From: Cafeteria roenbergensis
Lineage: Eukaryota > Sar > Bigyra > Bicosoecida > Cafeteriaceae
Direction: 5' to 3'
Length of the DNA stretch: 64,000 nt
Assembly: GCA_008330645.1 (NCBI GenBank)
Contig: VLTN01000028.1
Location: 62,001 to 126,000, forward strand
Both the position numbers and the translations under genes were made by a program. Below the pieces are notes generated by a model. That model made no database searches, was not told the DNA's origin, and saw nothing but the letters and a program-made list of their open reading frames with translations. Positions 30,101 through 38,538 of the stretch are shown here, piece by piece. How positions within the stretch are numbered: position 1 is the stretch's first letter; each line of letters starts with the position of its first letter.

Positions 30101-33100
30101 CCATCGGTGACAGCAGCCAGACGGCCGCGGCGGCGGCGGGATCGCCGGTCACGGCTGGCCGCGCGGTGGACCGCTCCCAGGCTTGGCGGCGCCGCCACGA
30201 GCACGACGCAGGCCGCTCTGACCGCCACTCCCCGTCTGGCGAAACCGGCGATCACGACGCCTCAATGGGCCGCGGGTGGCCCCCCCGCCGCCCCGGGCCG
30301 CCCCGCTCCGCCGCCCCGTCCGTGTCGCTCAATGGCGCGGCCCTTGCTGCAGGGAGGGGCCCGCCCAGCCCCGCCGGAGGTGACGACGGGTCCTTCGACG
30401 GCTCTGCGTTCGACAGCGAGCCTGACACCAGGCCGGCCCGATCCGGCAGAGCCGCACGCGGGCGCGCTGGTGCCCGTGCTGGCCCGGGCGGGCAGGCGAT
30501 CGACCAGGACGGCCCGCCCTCGCCTCGCGACCTCGCCTCGTCGAGCGATGGGTCGGACGCCAGCGGGCTCGACTCGGACGAGCAGCCGTGGGGGCTCGGC
30601 CCCGGCGAGGAGCGGTTTCACGACGAGGAGGAGCGGTTTCACGGCTCAGGTGCCTTTGTCTCCGGCGAGGCCGTCGGCCGCCAGCAGGGCGGCGATCCCG
30701 CCCGCGGCGCAGCGGGAGGGGCCGAGGCGGCGGCCGCCCGCGCCGCCCAGCTTGACGTGTCAGCTGACCTCTTTGCGGGCGGCGCTCCGGCCCCCGGCAC
30801 CCTGCTGGCGGCCGGGACCGCGGCCGGCGGGGCCGGCGCCTCGCCGACAGGGGGCTACGGCCGGGGGGCCGCGGGAGGCCGGGCCAGGCGCCGTCTCTCT
30901 CCCCGCAGCCCCATCACCCGCACGTCGTCGTTCGCCAAGAGCGACCGATCCAGCCCCGCGTCGCGGGGCGGCTCTGCGCGGCTTCATGCACCGGCTCTCG
31001 CAACGGACAAATCGCCAAAGCAGAGCTCTCCGCGCGAGCAAGCCCTCGGCCCAGGGAGGCGGCCATGGCGCAAGGCGCCTTCCCGCGCCCTGCCCAGTGC
31101 TGCTGGCGCTGCTGCCGCCGGCAGTCCCGCCGCCGGCAGTGCTGGCGGTGGAGGCGGGCCCCAGCAGCGGCGCCTTGCGTCGCCGGCAGACCCTGCAGCG
31201 CCGGCGGCCGCGCCGCCTGCGGCCGAGGTGGCGGCCCCGGGGGCCAGGCCCCTCCAGGCATCCCCAACTGGTTCGCCCGAGGCGTCAGCAGAGGCGGCTG
31301 CTCCTGAGGGCGATCCGCGCGAGTGGCCTCCGGCGTCCGTGGCCGCGTGGATGCTGGCTCTGCCAGGCGACCTCCCGGGTCGCTCGCCTGACTTCGAGGC
31401 GCTTGGAGTGTCCGGCCAGGACCTGGCCATGCTCTGTGACGGCTCTGCCGAGGCTGAGACGGTGCTGGCGGATCCGGAGGCCCTGGGGGTCGATTCGGCG
31501 GCTGACCGCGCGGCTCTGGTGGAGGCGTTTGTTGCGGAGGTGGGGCGGTTTGCGCTGGCCAGCGGTGGCTGCGTGGGGGCGGAGCTGCCCCCGGGCATCG
31601 GAGCCCTTGTTCGGTCGCAGCCCGGCGCGCCGGAGTCGCTCCCAGCGGAAGAGCCGGTGGTGGGCGGGGGGGCTGGCGCAAGTGAGGGCACGGCCGTTGC
31701 GCGTGCGGGCGGGCGCGACGAGGGGGGCGTTGCGGCCCTGGGGCTGTCAGAGGGCAGGGGCGGCGGGCGGGCGCTAGCAGAGCCCGGCGACGGAGAGTGG
31801 TTGTCTCTCGGCAGAGCTGTGCTGAAGGCCGCGAGGGAGTCTGGCGAGGTGGACGTGGACAGCGTGCTGGCAGCGGCGGCGCAGGGGCGGCGATCCGGGC
31901 AGGCTGGGCCGGTGCTCGAGGCGGTGCTGGGGCTGGCGGAGGAGGTGGCCGCTGTGGAGGAGGAGGCGCTGGCGCGGGGGCTGCCACGGTGGGCGGTGAT
32001 AGGGGTGATGCTCAACGGCGACGAGGAGGACGAGGACGGCGGTGCGGCCGCTGGCGGTGCTGCCAGCTCAGCCTCTGCCCGCACTCGAGCGCTGGAGGTG
32101 TCGCAGCTGCTGCTGGCGCTTGGGGGCGACGGCGGGTCAGATTCGAACCGCGTGTCAGTTCGGGGCGGCCACGTCAGCTACGGCGCGCTGAAGCAAGCCG
32201 TGGCCTCGTTCCTGAGGGAGATGGGGGTGACGACACAACCTGGTGGCGGCGGCGGCGGCGGCAGTGCTGGTGCTAGTGCCGGCGCTGGTGCTGGTGCTGG
32301 TGCTGGTGCTGGCGCTGGTGCTGGTGCTGGTGCTGGTGCTGGTGCTGGTGCTGGTGCTGGTGCTGGTGCTGGTGCTGGTGCTGGTGCTGGTGCTGGTGCT
32401 GGTGCTGGTGCTGGTGCTGGTGCTGGTGCTGGTGCTGGTGCTGGTGCTGGTGCTGGTGCTGGTGCTGGTGCTGGTGCTGGTGCTGGTGCTGGTGCTGGTG
32501 CTGGTGCTGGTGCTGGTGCTGGTGCTGGTGCTGGTGCTGGTGCTGGCGCTGGTGCTGGTGCTGGTGCTGGTGCTGGTGCTGGTGCTGGTGCTGGTGCTGG
32601 TGCTGGTGCTGGTGCTGGTGCTGGTGCTGGTGCTGGTGCTGGTGCTGGTGCTGGTGCTGGTACCGGCGCTCGCAACGGGGTGGCAGAGCGTGATGGAGCT
32701 GAAGGAGGCGGCAGTGGCTCTGGCGGTGCTGGTGCAGGCACATCTACGGGCTCTGCCGGGCCGGACGGGCCTCTGGGAACTGGAGGTGGCAACGTTGCTG
32801 GCAGTGGCGGTGCTGGAGTGTCCGGCAGTGCCGCTGGTCCTGGATCCGGTGCCCCCAGCGCCGGAGGGGTGGCCCGCTTAGGTGCGGGTGCTGCGAGCAG
32901 TGCCGCAGCTGGTGCTGGGTCTGGCTTGGGCGCGGGGGCAAGTGCCGGCGGCGCTGATACATGCTCTGAGGGAGCGCGAGTGTCCGGCGGGCCGGCCCGT
33001 GGCGATGGCGCCGGGAGCGGCGATGAAGGCGGTGAGGCATCGGGAGCAGACGCCGACGGCGCCGGCGGCAACGGCTCAAGCGGCCACAGTCGAGCTCGTG

Positions 33101-35874
33101 GCGGTGCCGGCTCTGCCGCATGGCAGGCTGACAGCGCCGCTGGCGGGGGAGGCAGCGGAGCTGGTGGCGGCAGGCACGGTGGCGGTGTCGGCGGCAGGCA
33201 CGCGGGCACTCGCGAGCCTGGGGGCGCGTCCCGGCCCAACAGCGGCAGCTCGGGCGACCCCGCTGAGGGAGCCGCTGGGAGCAGCGCTGGGGGTGGCGCT
33301 GGGGGCAGCGCTGGGGGCGGCGCTGGGGGCGGCAGCGGGGGCGGCGCTGAGGGAGCCGCTGGGGGCGGCGCTGCGGGCGGCGCTGGGGGCGCCAGCGGGG
33401 GCGCCAGCGGGGGCGGCAGCGGCCGCGCTTTGGCCCCGTCTGGACTGGGCCTCAGAGCGGGGGCGGAGGGCGGAGCCGCGTCGCCGTGGGCTGCCGACTC
33501 GCCATACGCTACGGGCGGCGACGGCGGCGGGATTGCCGATGGCGGGTGGTCCGAGGGCGCGGCAGACGGCGCCGACGCAGTGCTGCCTTCCCCTGTTCGC
33601 GCCGTTGTGTCTCGCATCCGGGGAGGCACCCGCGTGAAGCTGTTCACGCTGTCGGCGGCAGAGCTGGCTGCCCCGCTGGCGCCGCTGGTGCGCGTGTTGG
33701 GAATGTGCTGCGGAATGCGGCGCCGGCACCAGATGCTGCTTCGATCCGGCATGATGCTCGGGCTGGGCATGGGCCCGGCTTCTGTGCGAAGGCGCAACAT
33801 GTCCGCCCGGGCGGTGCGGCTGCTGTCGCTGGGGCTGGGCCCGCTGCTGATTCAGCGCCGCGAGCGGTCTCGGCGGGCCGCCTGCCTCCTGGCGCTGGCG
33901 CTGGGCCCCTTCAGTGTGCGAACGCGGGACGAGGACGAGGAGGCCGCTCGCGCCAAGGCGCTCAAAAAGGCGCGGCGCGTCGCTCACAAGCTGCGCTCCA
34001 AGGCCAAGGCAGCGCGGACAAAGGATGTGAAGTGGCAGGCACTGGACAGGTCCCTCAACACCCTGTGGGACCACTCCAAGCGACCCGTCTTCAGCCCCAA
34101 GGATACGCTGCGGCTGCTGCTGGGCATGCAGTCGGCGCCGCACTCCCCGCAGGCGCGGGCGGCGAGGGCCGAGGGCGCCGTGCGGGCCACGGACGCGGAC
34201 GCCGCGGACGGCGGCTCCACCACCATCACGGCGCTGCTGCAGCGCGCGGACCTGTTGCCGGACCTGCCGTCCGACGACGAGGAGGAGGCCGAGGGCGACG
34301 CTGCCGAGGCGGCGGCGGTGGCGGCTCACGGCGTGCGCGGGCGATCGATCATCCGCGCCGCGTCCGCCGCGGCGCTGCACCGCTCCAACAGCTCTGCCGC
34401 CATTGATGCTGAGGTGACCGACCTGGTGACCCACCCGGCCCAGAAGCGAATCCACGCCCTAATCTTCGGCGACGACATCGAGAGCCACTTCGCCATGGGC
34501 GCGGCCCCCAAGAGCAAGGTGGCCACCAGCGCGGCGGTGAAGTCGCTCCTCTCCGCCAAGGTGGCCCAGGCGGTGGGCATCGGCCTGCGGACGCTGGGGG
34601 TGTCGGGCGAGGGCGCCGAGGCGGAGGCCGCCATCAGGACCATGGCGAGGGCGGTGGCCGCGGGCGACGTGGAGGCGGCCGGCGGCCAGGCTGCCGTGGT
34701 CACCATGAGCAGGATGGGGTGCTACGACAGGGACTCCTCGGCGGCCGTCATGGCCGACGCCCGCCCAGCGGTGGAGCTGCCCGCCGCGGAGATGTACGTG
34801 CGCGTCATGGTGGGCAGCGTGCCGCGGGTGCAGGAGCGCCTCGGGCTGCTCACCTTCAGCGAGGCGGTGGAGGACCAGCTGGCCTCCGCCGAGGCTGCCG
34901 CCGGCGTGCTCCTGCGGGCATCGGAGGAGGCGTCGACGTCCGCGTTGCTCGTTTCCCTGCTCCGGGACGTGGTCCTGCCCGCCGGGAACGCGCTCAACAG
35001 GTTCACCAAGAACGCCGCGGCGGCGGGGTTCAGGCTGGCAGGGTTGGCAGAGCTCGGCGCGGTGAAGAGCGCCGAGGGCGAGAACCTGGTTCAGTACATC
35101 GCAAGGCGGCTGGTGGCCTACGCGGACGCGCTGCGGCGGCAGAGCCGGCGGGGCAAGGCGCAGGCGGCTCTGCCGGGCGACGCGGCGGCTGCGGCCGCCG
35201 GCAGGGGCGCCGCTCCTGGCGCTGACGGCGGCGATGGCGAGGAGGGCAGCGGGGCGGGCGCAATGGCGCTGCTCTTCGCCCGCAAGGAGCTTCCCAGCGC
35301 CGAGGCAGCGTGCAAGCTCTCCACCCCGGCGGTGGAGGCCGACGTGACGCAGGCGCGGGCCGCCGTGGCCAAGGCTGCCAAGGCGCTGGCTGACATCGGC
35401 GAGTCCAAGGGAGCGGGTCTGCCGGCTGGGGCGGAGGCGGAGGGGCCTGACCACGCTGCCGAGGCGGCGGTCTTCGTCGATCGCGTGTCCGCCACGGTGG
35501 ATACGTTACAGGACCGGGTGGCCGCCGCCGAGGCTCTGCTGAAGCGAGCGACGCAGGCGTTCGAGAAGCTTCTTGGATTCTTCGGGGAAGACGGGGGCGA
35601 CGCCTCGGGCGAGGGCGGGGAGGCGGCGCCCGAGCCGTCCAGCTTCTTCGGGGTGCTTCTGGGGTTCCTTCAGGACCTGGAGGAGGCCGCGGAGAAGGAG
35701 CTGGCGAGCATTAAGAAGCGTGAGATGCGGGCGAAGGAGGAGGCGCGCAAGGCGGAGCGACGGGCCAACAAGGAGGCAGGGGCCTCCTTCTCGCGGGGCA
35801 GGGGGGAAGCCAGCCCGGCGGCTGTCATGGCGGAGCTGAGCGGCCGCCTGCGCACCGGCAGCGGGCCGGGCTAG
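27187..35874 (+). CDS. Giant formin (FH2 protein) with Gly-Ala tract
   Basis: A 2895-residue protein in one exon. The N-terminus (1-200) is helical and TPR-like. A long Ser/Pro/Arg-rich disordered region follows. Residues about 1376-1451 resemble a SAM domain (WPPASVAAWMLALP, then ALGVSGQDLAMLCDG). Next comes a run of 63 Gly-Ala-Gly-Ala units (about 1699-1824) and a Gly-rich block (about 2020-2080). The C-terminus is an FH2 domain: VKWQALDRSLNTLWDH (about 2280), SLLSAKVAQAVGIGLRTLG, SVPRVQERLGLLTF, LPAGNALNRF with GFRLAGLAEL (the GN-x2-N motif), and LVQYIARRL. FH2 dimers nucleate and elongate actin filaments. A Pro-rich FH1, the usual profilin-binding partner just before FH2, is not evident; the Gly-Ala and Gly-rich blocks sit there instead. 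The last 150 residues are a coiled coil with a basic end. Confidence 0.85.
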   Translation: MAGRAQQKEMEALRGEALECIAELRAAAARGDGADGSPAADGPRALRRLAAGPAAAACRPTALRGAAAATQAFKLAKQAAGGRPGLDCLGDVVLAGSLVLAVGHDRAAVALAKEGARCLEAGMERLRSAPRGPSRGPIAAAVASGALALADVASAAGAPTVAAACLRLRASAALAEPSIGVSADTALRLAAARQREADGALPDATPTSNVAEPSPPAPAKPHPAPRLPFASPAAAPDSQHSAFAAPRRRPAPSALRLAEQTSSRQRPAASAAVARATAAAPPPDSGPGAAAHAPAAASVTAMLASARQQAGAAPAGPAASARPLRGKGPLPPALPDPFARTPSGSAGRRSALPASRDEPAERALPGPGRPTSKQPGQPRRMPWVQSPVQRAEPGSRAGQRGGTSAASLVDRPAREAGVGGAATAPPGRASLPVAGSVSETSGGRATASEAQSEAALPAPRQAALHAWRPTAPRAALAWSQLRRGAVAVAARAAQGAMGSAGRAGSADAVGQAEAVGQAEAAVVLAACRVATAWAEGAAAETVAVAEAALGGAEAAVSRLGSVPASRSCQAPLEEMRAWVKAARATGNHSTDDGVSSVNHSAGGGVPAGPAGGLAAPAAAPVQPEAAADPMASHSPPGDANPSSPFGLAEPDQRSPWAEPQDSLAIRRPEASGAETVSVSLSSPPSSPRQSPPRRRGADDARAVVQSNAGRADGGAMGRTDTWASLGDSSPDVVEVSFVDRQSRPASPASDFSGDSSSTDSEGSDAGRSPFEGQLSSRAGTFASGFAADVGPQSSAEPHRSQRPVVPPLALGKLPRAPAHAGRAANEVARLPAAASPSSSAQSSSASSSASSASSSSSSSAFSADHATGSAGEAAWESHVRRGTGRGLESPPSPLGPTPPAGDGLVAFRGAAVAQSGAVSRPESLVDEVAPGSPVPSVASLGIGADARRPRPLRRGLTMEQRTAAAARLATVAIGDSSQTAAAAAGSPVTAGRAVDRSQAWRRRHEHDAGRSDRHSPSGETGDHDASMGRGWPPRRPGPPRSAAPSVSLNGAALAAGRGPPSPAGGDDGSFDGSAFDSEPDTRPARSGRAARGRAGARAGPGGQAIDQDGPPSPRDLASSSDGSDASGLDSDEQPWGLGPGEERFHDEEERFHGSGAFVSGEAVGRQQGGDPARGAAGGAEAAAARAAQLDVSADLFAGGAPAPGTLLAAGTAAGGAGASPTGGYGRGAAGGRARRRLSPRSPITRTSSFAKSDRSSPASRGGSARLHAPALATDKSPKQSSPREQALGPGRRPWRKAPSRALPSAAGAAAAGSPAAGSAGGGGGPQQRRLASPADPAAPAAAPPAAEVAAPGARPLQASPTGSPEASAEAAAPEGDPREWPPASVAAWMLALPGDLPGRSPDFEALGVSGQDLAMLCDGSAEAETVLADPEALGVDSAADRAALVEAFVAEVGRFALASGGCVGAELPPGIGALVRSQPGAPESLPAEEPVVGGGAGASEGTAVARAGGRDEGGVAALGLSEGRGGGRALAEPGDGEWLSLGRAVLKAARESGEVDVDSVLAAAAQGRRSGQAGPVLEAVLGLAEEVAAVEEEALARGLPRWAVIGVMLNGDEEDEDGGAAAGGAASSASARTRALEVSQLLLALGGDGGSDSNRVSVRGGHVSYGALKQAVASFLREMGVTTQPGGGGGGGSAGASAGAGAGAGAGAGAGAGAGAGAGAGAGAGAGAGAGAGAGAGAGAGAGAGAGAGAGAGAGAGAGAGAGAGAGAGAGAGAGAGAGAGAGAGAGAGAGAGAGAGAGAGAGAGAGAGAGAGAGAGAGAGAGAGTGARNGVAERDGAEGGGSGSGGAGAGTSTGSAGPDGPLGTGGGNVAGSGGAGVSGSAAGPGSGAPSAGGVARLGAGAASSAAAGAGSGLGAGASAGGADTCSEGARVSGGPARGDGAGSGDEGGEASGADADGAGGNGSSGHSRARGGAGSAAWQADSAAGGGGSGAGGGRHGGGVGGRHAGTREPGGASRPNSGSSGDPAEGAAGSSAGGGAGGSAGGGAGGGSGGGAEGAAGGGAAGGAGGASGGASGGGSGRALAPSGLGLRAGAEGGAASPWAADSPYATGGDGGGIADGGWSEGAADGADAVLPSPVRAVVSRIRGGTRVKLFTLSAAELAAPLAPLVRVLGMCCGMRRRHQMLLRSGMMLGLGMGPASVRRRNMSARAVRLLSLGLGPLLIQRRERSRRAACLLALALGPFSVRTRDEDEEAARAKALKKARRVAHKLRSKAKAARTKDVKWQALDRSLNTLWDHSKRPVFSPKDTLRLLLGMQSAPHSPQARAARAEGAVRATDADAADGGSTTITALLQRADLLPDLPSDDEEEAEGDAAEAAAVAAHGVRGRSIIRAASAAALHRSNSSAAIDAEVTDLVTHPAQKRIHALIFGDDIESHFAMGAAPKSKVATSAAVKSLLSAKVAQAVGIGLRTLGVSGEGAEAEAAIRTMARAVAAGDVEAAGGQAAVVTMSRMGCYDRDSSAAVMADARPAVELPAAEMYVRVMVGSVPRVQERLGLLTFSEAVEDQLASAEAAAGVLLRASEEASTSALLVSLLRDVVLPAGNALNRFTKNAAAAGFRLAGLAELGAVKSAEGENLVQYIARRLVAYADALRRQSRRGKAQAALPGDAAAAAAGRGAAPGADGGDGEEGSGAGAMALLFARKELPSAEAACKLSTPAVEADVTQARAAVAKAAKALADIGESKGAGLPAGAEAEGPDHAAEAAVFVDRVSATVDTLQDRVAAAEALLKRATQAFEKLLGFFGEDGGDASGEGGEAAPEPSSFFGVLLGFLQDLEEAAEKELASIKKREMRAKEEARKAERRANKEAGASFSRGRGEASPAAVMAELSGRLRTGSGPG
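32281..32658 (+). repeat. GGTGCT hexanucleotide tract (63 units)
   Basis: Sixty-three units of GGTGCT (three written GGCGCT) in perfect phase, coding Gly-Ala in the formin. No other interruption is seen. The opposite strand would read Pro-Ala or Ser-Thr, but the plus frame belongs to the formin. Such a tract should be length-variable and hard to sequence. Confidence 0.97.
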
Positions 35875-36184
35875 GCGGCCTGCGCACCGCTCACAGCGGG
35901 CTAGGCGCGAGTTCGTCCGCTCGCAGCGGGCGATGAACGGTTGTGACTCGTGCGGAGCGCGGCGTGGGCCCGGCGCGCTGTGAGTGTGCGTGCGATTGCA
36001 TTGTTTGCGCCGAGCTTGCGGATCGAGCCGGCGCTGGCTGCGTGGCCGACAACGGAGGGAGCCCTCAGTTCTGGGGGAGGGACAACAGGCAGCCAATCGC
36101 GCAGGGCCGGGAGGGGAGCAGGGGAGGCTGCGCCGTCCGCGGCCAGGAGGGGGTTCACACCCCCACGGTGCTGGGTCACTCGGC
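35875..36184. other. Intergenic 3'-3' gap
   Basis: The 310 bp lie between the formin stop and the stop of the membrane protein on the other strand. No gene or repeat is seen. Confidence 0.4.
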
Positions 36185-37162
36185 TCAGGCAACCGGGGCG
36201 TGTTCCGCGAGCACCCGCTCCAGCCACGCGCTGAACTGCTCCTCGACCCACGCCAGCGCCATCCGCACCGGGATGGCCGCGATGAACAGCGCAACGGCCC
36301 AGTACTTGGCGAACACGCCTAGCTTGGCCAGCAGCCCCGTGCCGGACGGCAGCAGCACCACGAAACCCACGTTGAGGCCGCTCACCGCCGAGATCATCAC
36401 GAGCCACGTGGAGCATGCAAAGGCCACCACGTCAAACGCGTCCGCTAGCGTGCCGAGCACTTCGATGAGAGCGACGCTCGGCTCCGGCGACAGGCGCGGC
36501 GCGGCGAAGAGCGCCAGCATGAGGCATGCGTGGATCAGCGTCTCGGCCAGCGCCTCCAGGCCGGCCATGCTGACGAAATTGCCGGTCGCCAGCACGCCCT
36601 CCCACGCGCCAACGATGTAAGGAAACGTGAAGATGGCCAGCACGGGCCCCATGCTGGCGATGATGCCGCGCACCTGCACATCGGTCAGCGGTCCCGCCAG
36701 GGCGCCGGTGTGGATCGACACTGCACGCACGAGCTGCACCGCGCAGAGCAAAGCGCATACTGTCGAGCACGCCGTGAGGACGAACCAAGGCGAGCCGTCG
36801 ATGGCCTCGTCCAAAATTTCCAGCGCTGTCGCGACGAACGCCATGCACCCCAGCACCCATGCCAGCCAGACGCCCCCTCTGGATCCTATCGGTGCGGCAC
36901 TCAAGTCCAGGGGGCGCCTGGGTATCGCCACGTGCAGCAGGCGCGCGAGAAACAAAAAGCTGACTGCTTCAACTGCAAGCTGGAAAGGGGGGAAGCCCCA
37001 AGCCACGACGTCAGAGTCCCCACATCCCTCAATCGGCCGCACCATCGTGCCTCGTGCCCAGGCCCGCACCGGGCCCTGGGCGGCAGCAGTGCCTGGGGGG
37101 AGTGAGGGGCTTGACGAGCCGACACGCTGCCACGGCTCTGCCCGATAGAGGCCGACTGTCAT
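36185..37162 (-). CDS. Multipass membrane protein, family unknown
   Basis: A 325-residue protein with about seven hydrophobic segments, including AVEAVSFLFLARLLHVAI, WLAWVLGCMAFVATALEIL, FVLTACSTVCALLCAVQLV, LIHACLMLALFAAP, FACSTWLVMISAVSGL and YWAVALFIAAIPV. Charged residues in and near the helices (ALEILDEAID, ETLIHA) could be functional. I do not recognise the family. The ATG at 37162 is only 47 bp from the TACO1 start; an in-frame ATG at 37045 would drop 39 residues of low hydrophobicity and leave a 164-bp divergent promoter, and seems at least as likely. Confidence 0.65.
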   Translation of the reverse strand: MTVGLYRAEPWQRVGSSSPSLPPGTAAAQGPVRAWARGTMVRPIEGCGDSDVVAWGFPPFQLAVEAVSFLFLARLLHVAIPRRPLDLSAAPIGSRGGVWLAWVLGCMAFVATALEILDEAIDGSPWFVLTACSTVCALLCAVQLVRAVSIHTGALAGPLTDVQVRGIIASMGPVLAIFTFPYIVGAWEGVLATGNFVSMAGLEALAETLIHACLMLALFAAPRLSPEPSVALIEVLGTLADAFDVVAFACSTWLVMISAVSGLNVGFVVLLPSGTGLLAKLGVFAKYWAVALFIAAIPVRMALAWVEEQFSAWLERVLAEHAPVA

Positions 37163-37209
37163 CCCGCGCCCAGAGCACCGCGCCAGGGGGCTGGAACTCC
37201 CGGCGGAAA

Positions 37210-38130
37210 ATGATCGCAGCAGCTAGGTCCGGCATCCGGGCCGGCGGGGCCCTTGTGGCCGCCGTGTCCTCGTCCGCGGCTTCAGCTGCGAGCAAGGCGT
37301 CCGTTTTGCGTCGCGCAGCCGCGTCTGCGCGCGCAGTGCACGCCTCGGCGCCCACTCTGGCGGGCCACTCCAAGTGGGCCAACATCAAGCATCGCAAGGC
37401 CCGCGCTGATTCGGCTCGCATGAAGGCGTTCAGCAAGACCTCCCGCCTGATCACTGCTGCGGCCAAAGTCGGCGGCACCGACCTTGAGGCCAACCCGCGG
37501 CTTGCGGACATTGTGGCGGCGGCCCGCGCCATTAACATGCCCAAGGCGCTCATCGATGGTGCGATCAAGCGCGGCGGGGACCCCGACTCCGCGGCGACGG
37601 AGGAGCTGTGGTACGAGGGCACGGGGCAGAAGGGGTTTGCCATCGTCGCGCAGTGCTTCTCGGACAACAAAAACAGGACGCGCGACCTGGTGCGGTCCGC
37701 CTTCACCAAGCACGGCGGCGCGTTCAAGTCGGGCGTGTCGTTCATGTTCGAGGAGCGCGGCGAAGTGACCGTGGTGGCCGACCCCGCCAAGGAGGACGCC
37801 CTGCTGTCGACGGCGCTGGAGGCGGGCGCAGAGGACGTTGAGTGGACGGAGACCATGGACATGCGCACCGACGAGGTGGTGGACGCCGCGGTGGTGATCA
37901 CGGCAACAGACGGCGTGTCGGCAATGGAGGACGCACTCAAGGCAGCGGGCTGGTACGTCGTCGCGTCCGGCCCGGTGCGGCGCCCCACGTCGACGGTGGA
38001 GCTGCCTGAGGAGGACGTGGAGCCAGCCCGCGCGCTGCTGGCCGCCATCGAGGAGGTGGACGGCGTGGAGGCAGTCTTTCACAACGTCGACCTGCCGGAG
38101 GAGGCATCGGAGGACGACGCAGCGCCGTGA
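37210..38130 (+). CDS. TACO1: TACO1/YebC-family mitochondrial translation activator
   Basis: A 306-residue YebC/PmpR family protein. The signature GHSKWANIKHRKARADSARM starts at residue 52, and the whole domain follows (NPRLADIVAAARAINMPK, IKRGGDPDS, LWYEGTGQKGFAI, FSDNKNRTRDLVRSAFTKHGG). The first 50 residues are rich in Ala, Ser and Arg with no acid, as in a mitochondrial presequence. TACO1 in mitochondria helps ribosomes translate COX1, notably through proline stretches; bacterial relatives do the same or act on transcription. The ATG at 37210 lies at the start of the presequence. The gene runs straight into a 24-bp repeat that contains its stop codon. Confidence 0.93.
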   Translation: MIAAARSGIRAGGALVAAVSSSAASAASKASVLRRAAASARAVHASAPTLAGHSKWANIKHRKARADSARMKAFSKTSRLITAAAKVGGTDLEANPRLADIVAAARAINMPKALIDGAIKRGGDPDSAATEELWYEGTGQKGFAIVAQCFSDNKNRTRDLVRSAFTKHGGAFKSGVSFMFEERGEVTVVADPAKEDALLSTALEAGAEDVEWTETMDMRTDEVVDAAVVITATDGVSAMEDALKAAGWYVVASGPVRRPTSTVELPEEDVEPARALLAAIEEVDGVEAVFHNVDLPEEASEDDAAP

Positions 38131-38258
38131 GCGACGCGCGACGCAGTGCCGTGAGCGACGCGCGACGCAGTGCCGTGAGCGACGCGCGACGCAGTGCCGT
38201 GAGCGACGCGCGACGCAGTGCCGTGAGCGACGCGCGACGCAGCGCCGTGAGCGACGCT
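38124..38258. repeat. 24-bp tandem repeat at the TACO1 stop
   Basis: About 5.5 units of GCCGTGAGCGACGCGCGACGCAGT. The first unit holds the TGA stop of TACO1, so the repeat seems to have grown from the end of the coding region. The other bases to 38538 show nothing further apart from the 3' end of the JmjC-like gene. Confidence 0.95.
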
Positions 38259-38538
38259 GCGCACGCGAAGCCACGAAACGAGCAAACTTGGGCGCCCCAC
38301 ACAGCGCCCGCTTGCAACATGGGCCGATTCACACCGCTCGCCCGCACCACCAGCATTCGCCGCACAAGTCCCACCGAGTCTCACGAGGGCTTCCCAGGCT
38401 TGGGCAGTGAGCAGGGCAGTGCAGATCCGCGGCCAGCCCGAGTTGCGTGACGGCCGCCCGAACCACAACTGCCGGGCAGGGTTGCGGACCGACAACAGCA
38501 TTCTTCAACCCAAGCCACACAGTCTTCGCAGCAAGCGG

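Noticed and set aside
32136-32150. GATTCGAACC, resembling a tRNA T-arm
   Set aside because: It lies within the formin frame, and no cloverleaf stems can be drawn around it.
32178-33800. A 540-codon minus-strand frame rich in Pro-Ala across the hexanucleotide tract
   Set aside because: It is the mirror of the Gly-Ala tract. The plus frame is continuous with an FH2 domain, while the minus frame has no domain.
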